A stretch of 64,000 nucleotides of DNA from Clostridium_AI sp964409685 (GCA_964409685.1 CAYPEJ010000014.1:38723-102722), one strand, 5' to 3'; shown: positions 15,465-24,971, counted from the first letter of the stretch. Translations and numbers: made by a program. The notes: generated from the sequence alone by a model not told the origin.

Positions 15465-16232
15465 ATGAAACGTTTATTGGATACAAAGAAATCAGAAACT
15501 TTATTCCAAGGATGCGAAGATACCTTGATATGGTCATGTTTACAAAATGTAATGGGTGAGATATACGTGGATGATGTAGAACATCCAAAGTCAGCCATGG
15601 CATTGCTGGGCGATTTTGCATTCTATGTAGGAGAGCCTAACGAAGCTCTTGTAAAATTTAAACCAGAATCTTATAAAAAGGAAGGCATTCTTATGGTTCC
15701 ACAAAATGAAAAATGGGAACAAGTAATAGAATCTTGTTACAAAGAAAATGCAGAAAAGTTTAATCGCTATGCAATCAAGAAAGAACCAGATGTATTCGAC
15801 ACAGAAAAACTACAACAAGTAGTTGCTACATTACCAGAGGAATACGAGCTCAAATTAATGGACGAAGAACTTTATCAACGAAGTAAAGACATTCCTTGGT
15901 GCTGTGATTGGGTATCTCAATATCCTACCTATGAAATGTATCAAAAATTAGGATTAGGTGTAGTTATATTAAAAGACGATGAAATCGTATCAGGTGCTTC
16001 CTCTTATACAAGTTACAAAGGCGGCATTGAAATTGAGATTGACACGAAAGAAGAATATCGTAGAAAAGGTCTTGCTTATGTATGTGGTGCAAAACTTATT
16101 TTAGAGTGTCTGAAACGAAATTTATATCCAAGTTGGGATGCACAGAATCTCTGGTCAGTGGCATTATCTGAAAAGCTCGGCTATCATTTTAGCCATTCCT
16201 ACACAACCTACGAAGTGAAGAGATATATTTAA
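15465..16232 (+). CDS. GNAT acetyltransferase, GNAT_acetyltran type
   Basis: 255 residues. I chose the ATG at 15465 after GGGAGG; an upstream in-frame ATG would overlap the preceding gene by 50 bases with no ribosome site. The N-terminal half is a family-specific domain. The C-terminal half carries EIEIDTKEEYRRKGLAYVCG (about residues 180-200), the acetyl-CoA-binding R-R-K-G-L-A motif, and SWDAQNLWSVALSEKLGY. Substrate unknown; likely co-transcribed with the preceding gene. Confidence 0.85.
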   Translation: MKRLLDTKKSETLFQGCEDTLIWSCLQNVMGEIYVDDVEHPKSAMALLGDFAFYVGEPNEALVKFKPESYKKEGILMVPQNEKWEQVIESCYKENAEKFNRYAIKKEPDVFDTEKLQQVVATLPEEYELKLMDEELYQRSKDIPWCCDWVSQYPTYEMYQKLGLGVVILKDDEIVSGASSYTSYKGGIEIEIDTKEEYRRKGLAYVCGAKLILECLKRNLYPSWDAQNLWSVALSEKLGYHFSHSYTTYEVKRYI

Positions 16233-16324
16233 AATACGCACTTATTTCAAGTTGAGTTCTTAAAGATATCATGTTATTATTAAAATAATAGCATTTTATA
16301 TTACATAGATTGGAGGTGGCTCAT

Positions 16325-16756
16325 ATGCAACCGAATAGAGAGACGAAAAACTATAACACAAAGATCTGTAGCAGAATCATGTGCTTTATGTTAGCGTGTG
16401 TTCTACTCTTAACAGGATTTAACTTAGAAGATATCCAAGGAGACGTTCGCTATTCCAGCAATCCATTTACAGCCACATCCAATCATCTACTTTCTTCAGC
16501 CGATGAAAACACATCAAAAGCTGAAGTTTGTACCCAAGAGATGCTTGGTATTCGGGAATCCGTATTTATAGGAAGTACGATAAGGCGTGTGTTAAGCAAG
16601 CGGAATACTAAGAATACTCTTAGTCTAATCTTTGCAATCTTATTATTGCAAGTATTGTCTAATACATATTTAACCGTTGCCAATGTGCATAGTTACCAAA
16701 CACAGGGTCACAAGGTTATCTTAAACTATATCCACAACCAGGATGGGAAAAAATAA
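16325..16756 (+). CDS. Small membrane-associated protein, unknown
   Basis: 143 residues from the ATG eight bases after TTGGAGGTGG. A hydrophobic segment at about 18-36 (CFMLACVLLLTGF) could be a signal anchor, and a second at about 100-118 (LSLIFAILLLQVLSNTYLTV) a membrane helix. The stretch between is polar. No recognised family. Confidence 0.6.
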   Translation: MQPNRETKNYNTKICSRIMCFMLACVLLLTGFNLEDIQGDVRYSSNPFTATSNHLLSSADENTSKAEVCTQEMLGIRESVFIGSTIRRVLSKRNTKNTLSLIFAILLLQVLSNTYLTVANVHSYQTQGHKVILNYIHNQDGKK

Positions 16757-16883
16757 CTTATATTCATATTTTCAAAATTTTAGCCTATGAACCCCATAGG
16801 TTTATTTGTGTACGTAAAATTTGCGATAAGTAATGTATTTTGAAACAAAATAGTGTATGAAATTGAATATGGAGGAATCTAAT

Positions 16884-17027
16884 ATGAATATAGGTTTAAT
16901 GCTTTTAGTTATTATTGGTGGAGCTATCGGCGTTCTTTCAACTGGTTACATGGTTATTTCATTAGTATGGGTTATCATGTATAAAATCTATCGAAAAATA
17001 AGATACAATGCGTCATTGTATGATTAA
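16884..17027 (+). CDS. 47-residue single-helix membrane peptide
   Basis: ATG eight bases after GGAGG (16871-16875). Reads MNIGLMLLVIIGGAIGVLST then a hydrophobic run and a basic end (YKIYRKIRYNASLYD). One or two short membrane helices with positive-inside charge. It lies 23 bases before the CaCA exchanger and is probably in the same transcript; such peptides often modulate transporters, but that role is inferred only from position. Confidence 0.6.
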   Translation: MNIGLMLLVIIGGAIGVLSTGYMVISLVWVIMYKIYRKIRYNASLYD

Positions 17028-17050
17028 GAAATAGAGGAAGGATGAAAGAG

Positions 17051-17974
17051 ATGCAAATGATATGGCAAATGATTTTACTAGTATTAGGATTTTTAATGTT
17101 AGTAAAAGGAGCTGACTGGTTTGTAGATGGAGCATCAGGGATTGCTAGAAAACTTGGAATTCCCCAACTAGTAGTAGGGCTTACAATTGTAGCGATGGGA
17201 ACAAGTGCACCAGAAGCAGCTGTTAGTATTACAGCAGCACTAAAAGATAATGCAAGTATTGCGATTGGAAATGTAGTAGGAAGTAACATTTTAAATATCC
17301 TAATTATACTAGGAATCACAGCAGTAATTACAACTGTAGCAATTCAGAAATCAACCCTATGTATCGAGATACCGTATATGATTGCAATTACAATCGTATT
17401 AATGATAATGGGGCAGAGTGGAGAAGTTGTTTCTTTTGGAGAAGGCATTATTTTGTGGGTATTATTTATTGTGTACCTTATTTATCTGTTCTGGCTTGCT
17501 AGAAATGGAAAAGAGGAGCAGGAAGAAGAAGAGAGAAATTCCCTTGTACTAATTGCCAGTGCAATCATTGGTGGTATTATCGTTGTATTGGGAAGTAATG
17601 TTACGGTAGATAGTGCCACAGCCATTGCAAAGATGGTTGGTATGAGTGAACGTTTTATTGGATTAACGATTGTAGCGTTAGGAACTTCTCTACCTGAACT
17701 TGTCACATCTGTAAATGCAGCGAAAAAAGGAAATGCCGATATCGCTATTGGAAATATCGTGGGAAGTAACATTTTTAACATCCTATTTGTAATTGGAACT
17801 TCTGCATTGATTACACCAGTTGCATACGAACCAAACTTTATGATTGATAGTATCGTAGCTGTGGCAGCAGGTGTTTTATTATGGGTTGCAGTATTTAGAA
17901 AACGAAAACTTTGCCGTCCTTGGGGTATTGTAATGCTATTAGGGTACTTAGGATATTTCCTATACCTGCTATAA
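17051..17974 (+). CDS. Calcium/sodium (CaCA-family) antiporter
   Basis: 307 residues. Start placed at the ATG nine bases after GAGGAAGG; the ATG at 17042 directly abuts that site. Two inverted alpha-repeats are plain: GLTIVAMGTSAPEAAVSITA with GNVVGSNILNI, and GLTIVALGTSLPELVTSVNA with GNIVGSNIFNI, each with the ion-binding acidic residue (E). About ten membrane helices. It exchanges Na (or H) for Ca at the cytoplasmic membrane; YrbG-like. It is followed 24 bases later by a CPA1 antiporter gene. Confidence 0.9.
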   Translation: MQMIWQMILLVLGFLMLVKGADWFVDGASGIARKLGIPQLVVGLTIVAMGTSAPEAAVSITAALKDNASIAIGNVVGSNILNILIILGITAVITTVAIQKSTLCIEIPYMIAITIVLMIMGQSGEVVSFGEGIILWVLFIVYLIYLFWLARNGKEEQEEEERNSLVLIASAIIGGIIVVLGSNVTVDSATAIAKMVGMSERFIGLTIVALGTSLPELVTSVNAAKKGNADIAIGNIVGSNIFNILFVIGTSALITPVAYEPNFMIDSIVAVAAGVLLWVAVFRKRKLCRPWGIVMLLGYLGYFLYLL

Positions 17975-17998
17975 AAAACAAATAGAAAAGGAGAGCAT

Positions 17999-19591
17999 AT
18001 GACAACAATAGGTATTCTACTAATCTCATGCGTGATTCTGTTATGTGTGCTTGCAGAGAAATTTTCAGATAAGTTTGGAATGCCAGCCTTAATACTATTT
18101 ATGTTTATAGGTATGCTATTCGGGAGTGACGGAATACTGAAGATTCCATTTGATAACTTCACGCTAGCAGAACAGATTTGTTCTATTGCATTGATTTTCA
18201 TTATGTATTACGGAGGATTCAATACAAAATGGCAAGCAGCAAAAGAAGTCGCGGTTAAATCTGTTTTGATGTCCACTGTGGGAGTTGTTCTAACGGCAGT
18301 TATTACCGCAGTGTTATGTAGATGTTTTTTACATTTATCCATGATAGAAAGTTTCCTAATAGGAGCAGTATTATCGTCAACCGATGCAGCCAGTGTATTT
18401 GCCATACTTCGTAAGAAAAAATTGAATTTAAGAGATGGAACGGCATCTCTTTTGGAAGTAGAAAGTGGTAGTAATGATCCTGTATCGTATATGTTGACTA
18501 TCATTGCAATCAACTTAATGAATGCAGATAAACACATTAACATCGCAGCCATTATTATTTTACAAATTGCACTAGGTTTACTTATTGGAGTAATCTTTTC
18601 CAAAATATCCATTGTCATTATGACAAAAACAAAACTCATATCCGAAGGATTGGATACGATATTTGTCATTGCCATGGTACTATCTTGTTACGGAATTGCA
18701 AGTTTAGTAGGTGGCAATGCATACTTAAGTGTTTATATTATGGGGATATTAGTTGGTAATAGTAGAATTAAAAATAAGCAGACGTTGATTCCATTCTTTG
18801 ATGGGGTTACCAGTTTGGCGCAGATTCTTATTTTCTTTTTATTAGGACTACTAACATTTCCACATGAAATGCCAGAGATAATGCTGATGTCGGTAGCGAT
18901 AGTCGTATTTCTTACACTTATTGCAAGACCGATTACGGTGTTATTGCTTTTAATTCCTTTAAAATGCAGCATTCGTCAATGTGCCTTAATATCATGGGCA
19001 GGACTAAGAGGGGCTTCCTCCTCCGTGTTTGCCATTATGGCGGTGGCAAATGGAATTACCATGAAACAGGATTTGTTCCATATCGTATTTATGGTTTCCT
19101 TGTTCTCTGTTTCCATACAGGGAACATTCCTTCCTTGGGTTTCTAAGAAATTAGGAATGGTAGACGAGACAGCCGACGTTCGTAAGACATTCAATGATTA
19201 TCAAGAAGAGTCAGCATTTACCTTGATGCGAATGTTTATTCCAAAAGGTCATAACTGGGAAAATAAGATGATTAGGGACGTAAATATGCCAACGGGTTCC
19301 TTAGCATTAATGATTAAGCGTAAAGATGAAACGATTATTACAAAAGGAGATACCATGATTCTTGCGGGGGATAGTGTAATTCTCAATGTGCCATCTTATG
19401 AACCAGGAGAGGCAGAGGAATTAGAAGAGAATGTAATTGAGAAGGAAAATCCTTGGTGTGATAAGAGGATCAAAGAACTTGAATTGGCATCGGATGAGTT
19501 GATAGTAATGATTATTAGAGGTGCGGAAAGTATTATTCCAGATGGGAAGACAAAGATACAGGAAGGGGATGTTGTGGTGACGTATCGTTAG
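17999..19591 (+). CDS. CPA1-type cation/proton antiporter with TrkA-C domain
   Basis: 530 residues after AAAGGAGAG. Membrane part about 1-385 with the CPA signature SSTDAASVFAILRKK and ESGSNDPVSYML (the paired acidic residues of the ion site). The cytosolic C-terminus (about 400-530) resembles the NhaP2/CvrA arrangement, including a TrkA-C-like region near DELIVMIIRGAESIIPDGKT. Probably exports K or Na against protons, with nucleotide or ion sensing by the cytosolic domain. Paired with the CaCA exchanger it suggests a small ion-homeostasis operon. Confidence 0.88.
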   Translation: MTTIGILLISCVILLCVLAEKFSDKFGMPALILFMFIGMLFGSDGILKIPFDNFTLAEQICSIALIFIMYYGGFNTKWQAAKEVAVKSVLMSTVGVVLTAVITAVLCRCFLHLSMIESFLIGAVLSSTDAASVFAILRKKKLNLRDGTASLLEVESGSNDPVSYMLTIIAINLMNADKHINIAAIIILQIALGLLIGVIFSKISIVIMTKTKLISEGLDTIFVIAMVLSCYGIASLVGGNAYLSVYIMGILVGNSRIKNKQTLIPFFDGVTSLAQILIFFLLGLLTFPHEMPEIMLMSVAIVVFLTLIARPITVLLLLIPLKCSIRQCALISWAGLRGASSSVFAIMAVANGITMKQDLFHIVFMVSLFSVSIQGTFLPWVSKKLGMVDETADVRKTFNDYQEESAFTLMRMFIPKGHNWENKMIRDVNMPTGSLALMIKRKDETIITKGDTMILAGDSVILNVPSYEPGEAEELEENVIEKENPWCDKRIKELELASDELIVMIIRGAESIIPDGKTKIQEGDVVVTYR

Positions 19592-19654
19592 GGGAATTTA
19601 GTAAAGAAATGAATAGGGGAGAGATAAGAACATCTTATTTGGTGTACACAGTAT

Positions 19655-19687
19655 AAAAAGTTCCCAATATTTGCATGGGAACTTTTT
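19655..19687. terminator. Bidirectional terminator between convergent genes
   Basis: AAAAAGTTCCCA (19655-19666) and TGGGAACTTTTT (19676-19687), a perfect 12-bp stem with U-tracts on both strands. It serves the antiporter gene (plus) and the lipoprotein gene (minus). Confidence 0.88.
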
Positions 19688-19723
19688 ATAGTTATAGAGA
19701 ACAAAATATTATTTGTACATTAT

Positions 19724-20608
19724 CTATTTACTAGATGCATCAATTTCAGCAATAATATGCTTTTGCGCAAAGAGATATAAGTTCATAAAGTCAGAAAAAA
19801 TGGATTGTTGCTCTTTATCTTTATTGTACGCTTCTATTTGAGAATCTAAAAAGCAAAGTTCAGTAAATTCATAAAAATTGTAAGCCTTCTCTTTTTCATC
19901 ATATTTTAGTTCAACTTGATATACGCTATGATCGGCAGTGTACACATAAAGAATATAGGAGGTGCTAATTTCATCGAAGTCTAGTAATTGTACCTTAGTT
20001 GCCTGCGTGGATTCATGAAAGATAGCATAATCGTATTGTGGTTTGCTGTCAGAGTAATCAAAATATCGATACCAAATTAATTGTGTTATCTCTTGCAACT
20101 TAGCCTCTTTTTCATCAAAATTTGAAAACTTAATATTTTCTTTTGCTTCTACAAAGAAGTCACCAGAACAAAGGAAAGGTAAGTCTTCTTGAAGTGTGAT
20201 TTCTTCCAATTTACTATTATTTGGTTCATGGGATAATGATAAATCATAATTCAATTTAAATAAAGTGTTCTTATATATGTCCCCCTCTTCGTTTACATCT
20301 AGTGTCACTAAAAAATAATTCTGTGGTGCTGAATAAATATTAAATTTTATTTTTTCACCTTCATGAATTGTTTCACTGTCATTAGCATTCATATTATATT
20401 TGCGATAATACTCGCTGTAGAAATTACTTACCGTTTGTATAATAAAATCATTGGAAATACTTTGTGTTGTATCAGTAGTTGATATTGGGTCAGCAGTAGA
20501 GGTATTTGAATTATGTAAAGTGGCTGTGTTTGTACGATTTCCACAGGAAGATAGAAGAAATAAAAGTAAGGTGGATATTGTACATATGGATAATTTAAAT
20601 TTAGACAT
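19724..20608 (-). CDS. Lipoprotein, unknown
   Basis: 294 residues with a type II signal peptide: basic start, hydrophobic core (SICTISTLLLFLL) and lipobox LSSC, so Cys at about 22 would be lipidated. A Ser/Thr/Asn-rich linker (about 23-50) leads to a soluble domain with alternating strands, reminiscent of small extracytoplasmic binding or assembly folds; I cannot name it. AAGGACAAATT precedes the ATG. Single gene, with its own terminator shared with the antiporter gene. Confidence 0.75.
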   Translation of the reverse strand: MSKFKLSICTISTLLLFLLSSCGNRTNTATLHNSNTSTADPISTTDTTQSISNDFIIQTVSNFYSEYYRKYNMNANDSETIHEGEKIKFNIYSAPQNYFLVTLDVNEEGDIYKNTLFKLNYDLSLSHEPNNSKLEEITLQEDLPFLCSGDFFVEAKENIKFSNFDEKEAKLQEITQLIWYRYFDYSDSKPQYDYAIFHESTQATKVQLLDFDEISTSYILYVYTADHSVYQVELKYDEKEKAYNFYEFTELCFLDSQIEAYNKDKEQQSIFSDFMNLYLFAQKHIIAEIDASSK

Positions 20609-21169
20609 TCTAATTTGTCCTTTCTATGAGTTTTCATATTGGATTATGTAAAAGAATAGTTAGCTCCATATTCAAATGAATATGAAGAAGCAATATTGCT
20701 CTTTATACAAAGAACTTTATATATTCAATGAAAATTTGTCAATCGTAATCTTTATAAAAAATATAGATGAATTAAGCACACAAAAGGAGCAGTTTTTTAC
20801 TGTGTGAAAATAAGTGATGATGGAAACACTTAGTGCATATGCAAATATAAATAAAAAGAAAAAGATAAATAGAAAGTTAAATAATTTACAAATATAAGAG
20901 ATGAAAGAATGGAAAAAGTTTGTGTAAAAATAAAAAGTGAGAAAAAAGAATGGGAAAGTATTTACATAAAAATGAAAAAGTGGTAAAGTAGTAAAATTAG
21001 CATTAAGATTTACTGAATGAATTGTAAGCGACTGACACAATGACATTGAAAAGAAACTCATAGTACATAGAAAAGCACGGAAAGTAAATTGCATTGTTTC
21101 ATAAAGTGGGGAATTATGTTGTTGTTTTTTACACAAATATAATAAGGTGAGGAAGTTGAATACAAAAGT
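20609..21169. other. Non-coding stretch before the Abi gene
   Basis: Very AT-rich, with no convincing gene: the long minus-strand frame here is Phe-rich and has no ribosome site. It must hold the promoter of the Abi gene. The only Shine-Dalgarno-like match, AAGGTGAGG, ends 17 bases before the ATG, which is unusually far. Confidence 0.5.
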
Positions 21170-22165
21170 ATGAGCAAAGCTAATAAAAGAAAACTAACCA
21201 TTGATGAGCAAATTAAGGATTTAGATAGTAAAGGGGTTAAGTTTGAACTATATTCCAAAGAAAATGCGAAAAGATTTCTACAATATAATAACTATTATTT
21301 TAAGCTAAAATCCTATGCAAAAAATTATCCTATTAATCCAAAGACATCTAAGTATGTAAATTTAGATTTTGCATATCTTGTTGAATTGTCAAAGATTGAT
21401 ATGTATTTACGTAAAATTATCTTAGAAATGTCATTAGATGTAGAGCACTATTTAAAGGTTAGACTGTTGAATGACTTATGTAATAATGATAATGAAGATG
21501 GATATGCGATTGTACATACGTTTTTAAATGCAAATAAGCGTATAATAACTGATATTAAATGCAAGGCAAATACGTATTCATTTTGCTCAGATTTAGCTGA
21601 AAAGTACAATAATGTAGATGAAGGTGAAGAGATTCCACTGTGGAATATTGTTGAGGTGTTAAGTTTTGGTGACTTTATACAGTTATATGTATGCTATTAT
21701 CAGACATATAATGAAAGAAAATTTAATTACTGTGCATTTCTGAATTCAATAAAATTTATTAGAAATGCAGCTGCACATAATAATTGTATTTTGTGTTCGC
21801 TAAAAAAGCCAGCTGGAACTTCTAAATTCCGTAAAACGAAGGAACTTACCAATGTACTAGGTAAGATTCCAGAACTGGCAGAGCAAAAAAGAGACAAGAT
21901 GATGAAAAATCCAGTTATTCATGATTTTGTTGCACTATTATTTGTTTATTGTGATATATTAAAATTATCAGATACAGTAAAGAGTAGAAACAAAAGAATA
22001 AATGAATTAAGAAAATACTTTTGTGGCGATGATGGTAGAGTATTGAAAAATCGAGATTATTTTAAGAGTAATGGTTATATAAGAGAATCATATCAGTTTG
22101 TAAGTAGTATAATTAAGTATATTGACAAGAAAAATCATGATCCTCGTCATAGAAACTTTCTTTAA
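21170..22165 (+). CDS. Abi_2/AbiF-type abortive infection protein with HEPN motif
   Basis: 331 residues. LTIDEQIKDLDSKGVKF followed by the F..YNNYYFKLKSYA region matches the start of Abi_2 (AbiD/AbiF) proteins, and FIRNAAAHNNCIL at about residue 198 is the HEPN R-X4-6-H ribonuclease motif (Arg, His present). These proteins arrest growth during phage infection, probably by RNA cleavage. An apparent small-RNA gene with a perfect promoter begins 5 bases after the stop. Some relatives are reported to have a partner non-coding RNA (abiF RNA). Stand-alone gene. Confidence 0.87.
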   Translation: MSKANKRKLTIDEQIKDLDSKGVKFELYSKENAKRFLQYNNYYFKLKSYAKNYPINPKTSKYVNLDFAYLVELSKIDMYLRKIILEMSLDVEHYLKVRLLNDLCNNDNEDGYAIVHTFLNANKRIITDIKCKANTYSFCSDLAEKYNNVDEGEEIPLWNIVEVLSFGDFIQLYVCYYQTYNERKFNYCAFLNSIKFIRNAAAHNNCILCSLKKPAGTSKFRKTKELTNVLGKIPELAEQKRDKMMKNPVIHDFVALLFVYCDILKLSDTVKSRNKRINELRKYFCGDDGRVLKNRDYFKSNGYIRESYQFVSSIIKYIDKKNHDPRHRNFL

Positions 22166-22170
22166 ATTTG

Positions 22171-22199
22171 TTGACAAATATGAGCACAAAGAATATAAT
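22171..22199 (+). promoter_or_regulatory. Consensus promoter of the Abi-linked small RNA
   Basis: TTGACA (22171-22176) and TATAAT (22194-22199) with a 17-base spacer; both hexamers are perfect. It begins 5 bases after the Abi stop codon. Confidence 0.85.
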
Positions 22200-22205
22200 A
22201 GCTCT

Positions 22206-22323
22206 GTAGAACAAAAATTGTAATAAATTTTTACCAGGAATTTGCTTGCAATGAACTGGATTTGTGCTATTTGAAAAATTCTCTATAGAGTATAGCTTGT
22301 CTATTCTATAGAGAATTTTTTTT
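22206..22323 (+). ncRNA. Candidate small RNA linked to the Abi gene
   Basis: A transcript of about 118 nt is bounded by a perfect promoter and a perfect 16-bp terminator, with no coding frame inside. Internal pairing is visible: AAAAATT with AATTTTT around GTAATAA, and CCAG with CTGG closing a loop containing TTGCTTGCAA. Its position directly downstream of an Abi_2 gene in the same direction matches the abiF RNA class. Identity with that class is inference; a covariance search would settle it. Confidence 0.68.
22274..22323 (+). terminator. Strong terminator of the small RNA
   Basis: AAAAATTCTCTATAGA (22274-22289) pairs perfectly with TCTATAGAGAATTTTT (22305-22320), continued by TTT. Confidence 0.88.
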
Positions 22324-22393
22324 GTATTACAAACAATGTAAAAAAGAAATACTTACACACACTCGAGTTTTCTTCACATACTCTTACATACGC

Positions 22394-22440
22394 AAAAAGA
22401 GCTATTGCCACCAACAAAGTTGATCGGACAATAGCTCTTT
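22394..22440 (-). terminator. Terminator of the GH2 gene
   Basis: On the minus strand AAAGAGCTATTG (22440-22429) pairs with CAATAGCTCTTT (22407-22396), followed by further T. It lies 77 bases after the GH2 stop codon. Confidence 0.8.
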
Positions 22441-22516
22441 CATTTTGGGAAAGGGAAATATATTTATTACTTAAAAATTTTGATTAATAATTTCTACCAT
22501 AAGCACCAATCCGTAC

Positions 22517-24772
22517 TTACGCTCTTGGAATCTCATTTAACTTCGCATTGAAATCAAGTAATTGTTCTTTTGTATACTCTACACCACCAGCACCTAAAAG
22601 TGATGAAAGACGAAGAATTGTATAAGTTCCTAACATAGTCATCATTTTTTCAAGGTTTTTAGCACATTCTTCAGGAGTAGCATCTTTGTTACCACCCATC
22701 ATGCCAGCCATAGCAGGAGCCATAAATGCAACGAATGCTTCTTTACCAGCTTTAGATTTCACAATTTCTTCTACCTTATCATTTAAAGAGTAGAAACCTT
22801 CTGGTGTTGTAACATCAAACCAGTTAAGAATAGCACCTTTTTCTATTAAGCGGTATGCTTCATTGAACTTTTCCACCTTACGGATAAAGCTTTCATCTCT
22901 ACATTCGCCAGCAATAGCAACTAAGTTAGTTTCACCTGTGTTTGGTACTTCAAAATAGAAGAAGTGAACATCACTTGTTTGTTTACCAAGGCTTACACCA
23001 TTTGCAAATAGTTCAACTTCTGGTTGGTTAGAGTAAACAGTAACCTTAGTTGTTTCTTCTACACGGTCAACATAACGTTTTCCACAGATATGAACGAAAG
23101 GTTCATCAGATAACCAAGCTTTGTAAGCATAGAAGGAATCTTTCTTATATTTACGGTCAAATGTCATTAAACCTTTGTGGTTTTGTCCATTTTCGCCACC
23201 TTCGTTACGGGAGTCAGCACCGAAGTCAAACATGTTCCACACATGTGTAGCCCACATATATTTACGAGTAAATAATTGTTTGATTAATTCTTCGTGATAG
23301 TATGCTTGATATTCTTCTGTGTAGTCACCTTGTTCTGGATTAGATGTATGCCAGTTAAGTGCTTCACATCCGTATTCACTACAACCGATTGGAATGTTAG
23401 GGTACTTTTTGTGGAACTCATCGAACCAAGGTCCGTTCATAGAAGTATTTCCACCGTACCATCCAAAGTAGTGGTTGTATGAAACAGTATCTGGAATTTG
23501 CACATATGGGTCGTCCATGCTACACATAGATACACAAGCCATAGTTGTTAATCTTGTTTTATCCATTTCATGACATAAATCATTTAAGATAACGTGGTTT
23601 TCACGTAAATCTTCTGTAGAATCACCTGTCATTGTGATTTCGTTGGATAATCCCCAAACAACGATAGATGGGTGATTGTAGTTTTGTACAATTAACTCCT
23701 TCATTTGAGTAATTGTGTTTTCACGACCATTTACCATGTGGTTTGAGATATAAGGAATCTCAGCCCAGACTACCATACCTTTTTCATCACATAGATCATA
23801 GAAATACTGATCATGTTGATAGTGTGCTAAACGGATTGTTGTAGCTCCCATTTCACAGATATATTCCATGTCTTCTTCGTGATGTTCAGGAAGTAATGCA
23901 TTACCAATACCCCATCTATCTTGGTGACGAGATACACCACGTAAAGGATATTCTTCGCCGTTTAAGATAAATCCGTTTTCAGGATGGATTTCAAACGTAC
24001 GACAACCAAAACGTGTTGATACTTGATCAAGAACTGTTTTATCGTTTACTAAACAAACTTTCGCAGAGTAAAGATAAGGATCTTTTCTTCCGTGCCATAA
24101 ATGTACATTTTCAATTGTAAAAGATACTTTTGTTTCAGAAGCATCTACTGTAGTTGTAGCAACTGTGTTGCCTTCTGCATCCTCTAAAGTATATTCTAAT
24201 TTTTGACCAGCTTTTGCATTTGTTACAAATACTTCCACTTCTACGTCAGCATTTTCACCTTTTACTTCTGGAGTTACTTTGATACCAGGGCATCCGTAGT
24301 ATTCTAAGTCAAAGTGAGATTCGCTTACTGCAATGATGTTTACATCTCTGTAAAGACCACCGTAGAATGTGAAGTCAGCATGTTGAGGGTATACTGTTTC
24401 ATTTACAGAGTTATCTACTTCGATTACAAATAAGTTTTTGTCTTCTAATACATCTGTAATGTCCACTCTCCATGTAGAGTATCCACCGTCATGGTGAGCT
24501 AAATGTTTTCCATTTACATAGACGTCAGCAGAAGAGTTTGCACCATTTAATTCTAGGAAATAACGATCTGCTTCTGGTAAATTTATTTTTTCCAATTCTT
24601 TTGCATAGAAAGCAGTACCTCTATATAAATCATTACCGCCATCTTGTCCATCAATATCGTTCCATGTATGTGGTAAAGTTACCCAATACCATTTTTCAGG
24701 CATAGTAGCTGGAATCGCTGTAGCTTCTTTTGAGAAAGCCCATTTTGTATTGAAATTATAAATTGTTCTCAT
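22517..24772 (-). CDS. GH2 glycoside hydrolase (beta-galactosidase/beta-glucuronidase type)
   Basis: 751 residues, preceded by AAGGAGAGAC. N-terminal sugar-binding jelly roll (TLPHTWNDIDGQDGGNDLYR; GGLYRDVNIIAV), an Ig-like domain, and a TIM barrel with acid/base Glu in VVWGLSNEITM (about 375) and nucleophile Glu in IGCSEYGCEALNW (about 467). No signal peptide, so it hydrolyses imported oligosaccharides in the cytoplasm. The last 110 residues are unusual for the family: a helical tail with a Met-rich segment (FVAFMAPAMAGMMGGN). It faces the GH43 gene divergently across a shared regulatory region. Confidence 0.88.
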   Translation of the reverse strand: MRTIYNFNTKWAFSKEATAIPATMPEKWYWVTLPHTWNDIDGQDGGNDLYRGTAFYAKELEKINLPEADRYFLELNGANSSADVYVNGKHLAHHDGGYSTWRVDITDVLEDKNLFVIEVDNSVNETVYPQHADFTFYGGLYRDVNIIAVSESHFDLEYYGCPGIKVTPEVKGENADVEVEVFVTNAKAGQKLEYTLEDAEGNTVATTTVDASETKVSFTIENVHLWHGRKDPYLYSAKVCLVNDKTVLDQVSTRFGCRTFEIHPENGFILNGEEYPLRGVSRHQDRWGIGNALLPEHHEEDMEYICEMGATTIRLAHYQHDQYFYDLCDEKGMVVWAEIPYISNHMVNGRENTITQMKELIVQNYNHPSIVVWGLSNEITMTGDSTEDLRENHVILNDLCHEMDKTRLTTMACVSMCSMDDPYVQIPDTVSYNHYFGWYGGNTSMNGPWFDEFHKKYPNIPIGCSEYGCEALNWHTSNPEQGDYTEEYQAYYHEELIKQLFTRKYMWATHVWNMFDFGADSRNEGGENGQNHKGLMTFDRKYKKDSFYAYKAWLSDEPFVHICGKRYVDRVEETTKVTVYSNQPEVELFANGVSLGKQTSDVHFFYFEVPNTGETNLVAIAGECRDESFIRKVEKFNEAYRLIEKGAILNWFDVTTPEGFYSLNDKVEEIVKSKAGKEAFVAFMAPAMAGMMGGNKDATPEECAKNLEKMMTMLGTYTILRLSSLLGAGGVEYTKEQLLDFNAKLNEIPRA

Positions 24773-24962
24773 TTCTGTCTCTCCTTCTAGTTGTTATTAT
24801 CTGAGTCAGATAGTATATTTATACTAACAAAAGTAAAGAGGAAATTGTTAGAATATTCTTTGGTTTTAGTGGTAAAATTTTTGTTCCTTAATAAAAAAGC
24901 AATAAAGATTTTACAAATATAGTTCGATATTGCTTGTATTTAGTTAAATTTATAAGACGCTA

Positions 24963-24971
24963 TGTTATAAT
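24963..24971 (+). promoter_or_regulatory. Extended -10 promoter of the GH43 gene
   Basis: TGTTATAAT at 24963-24971 gives an extended -10 with no clear -35. The ATG is 34 bases on, after GGGAGGAAC. Confidence 0.5.

Noticed and set aside
16884..17027. KdpF identity for the 47-residue peptide
   Set aside because: No kdpABC genes nearby and only general resemblance; left unnamed.
20717..21136. 139-codon minus-strand frame
   Set aside because: Composition is dominated by Phe and Tyr in an AT-rich non-coding stretch; no ribosome site.
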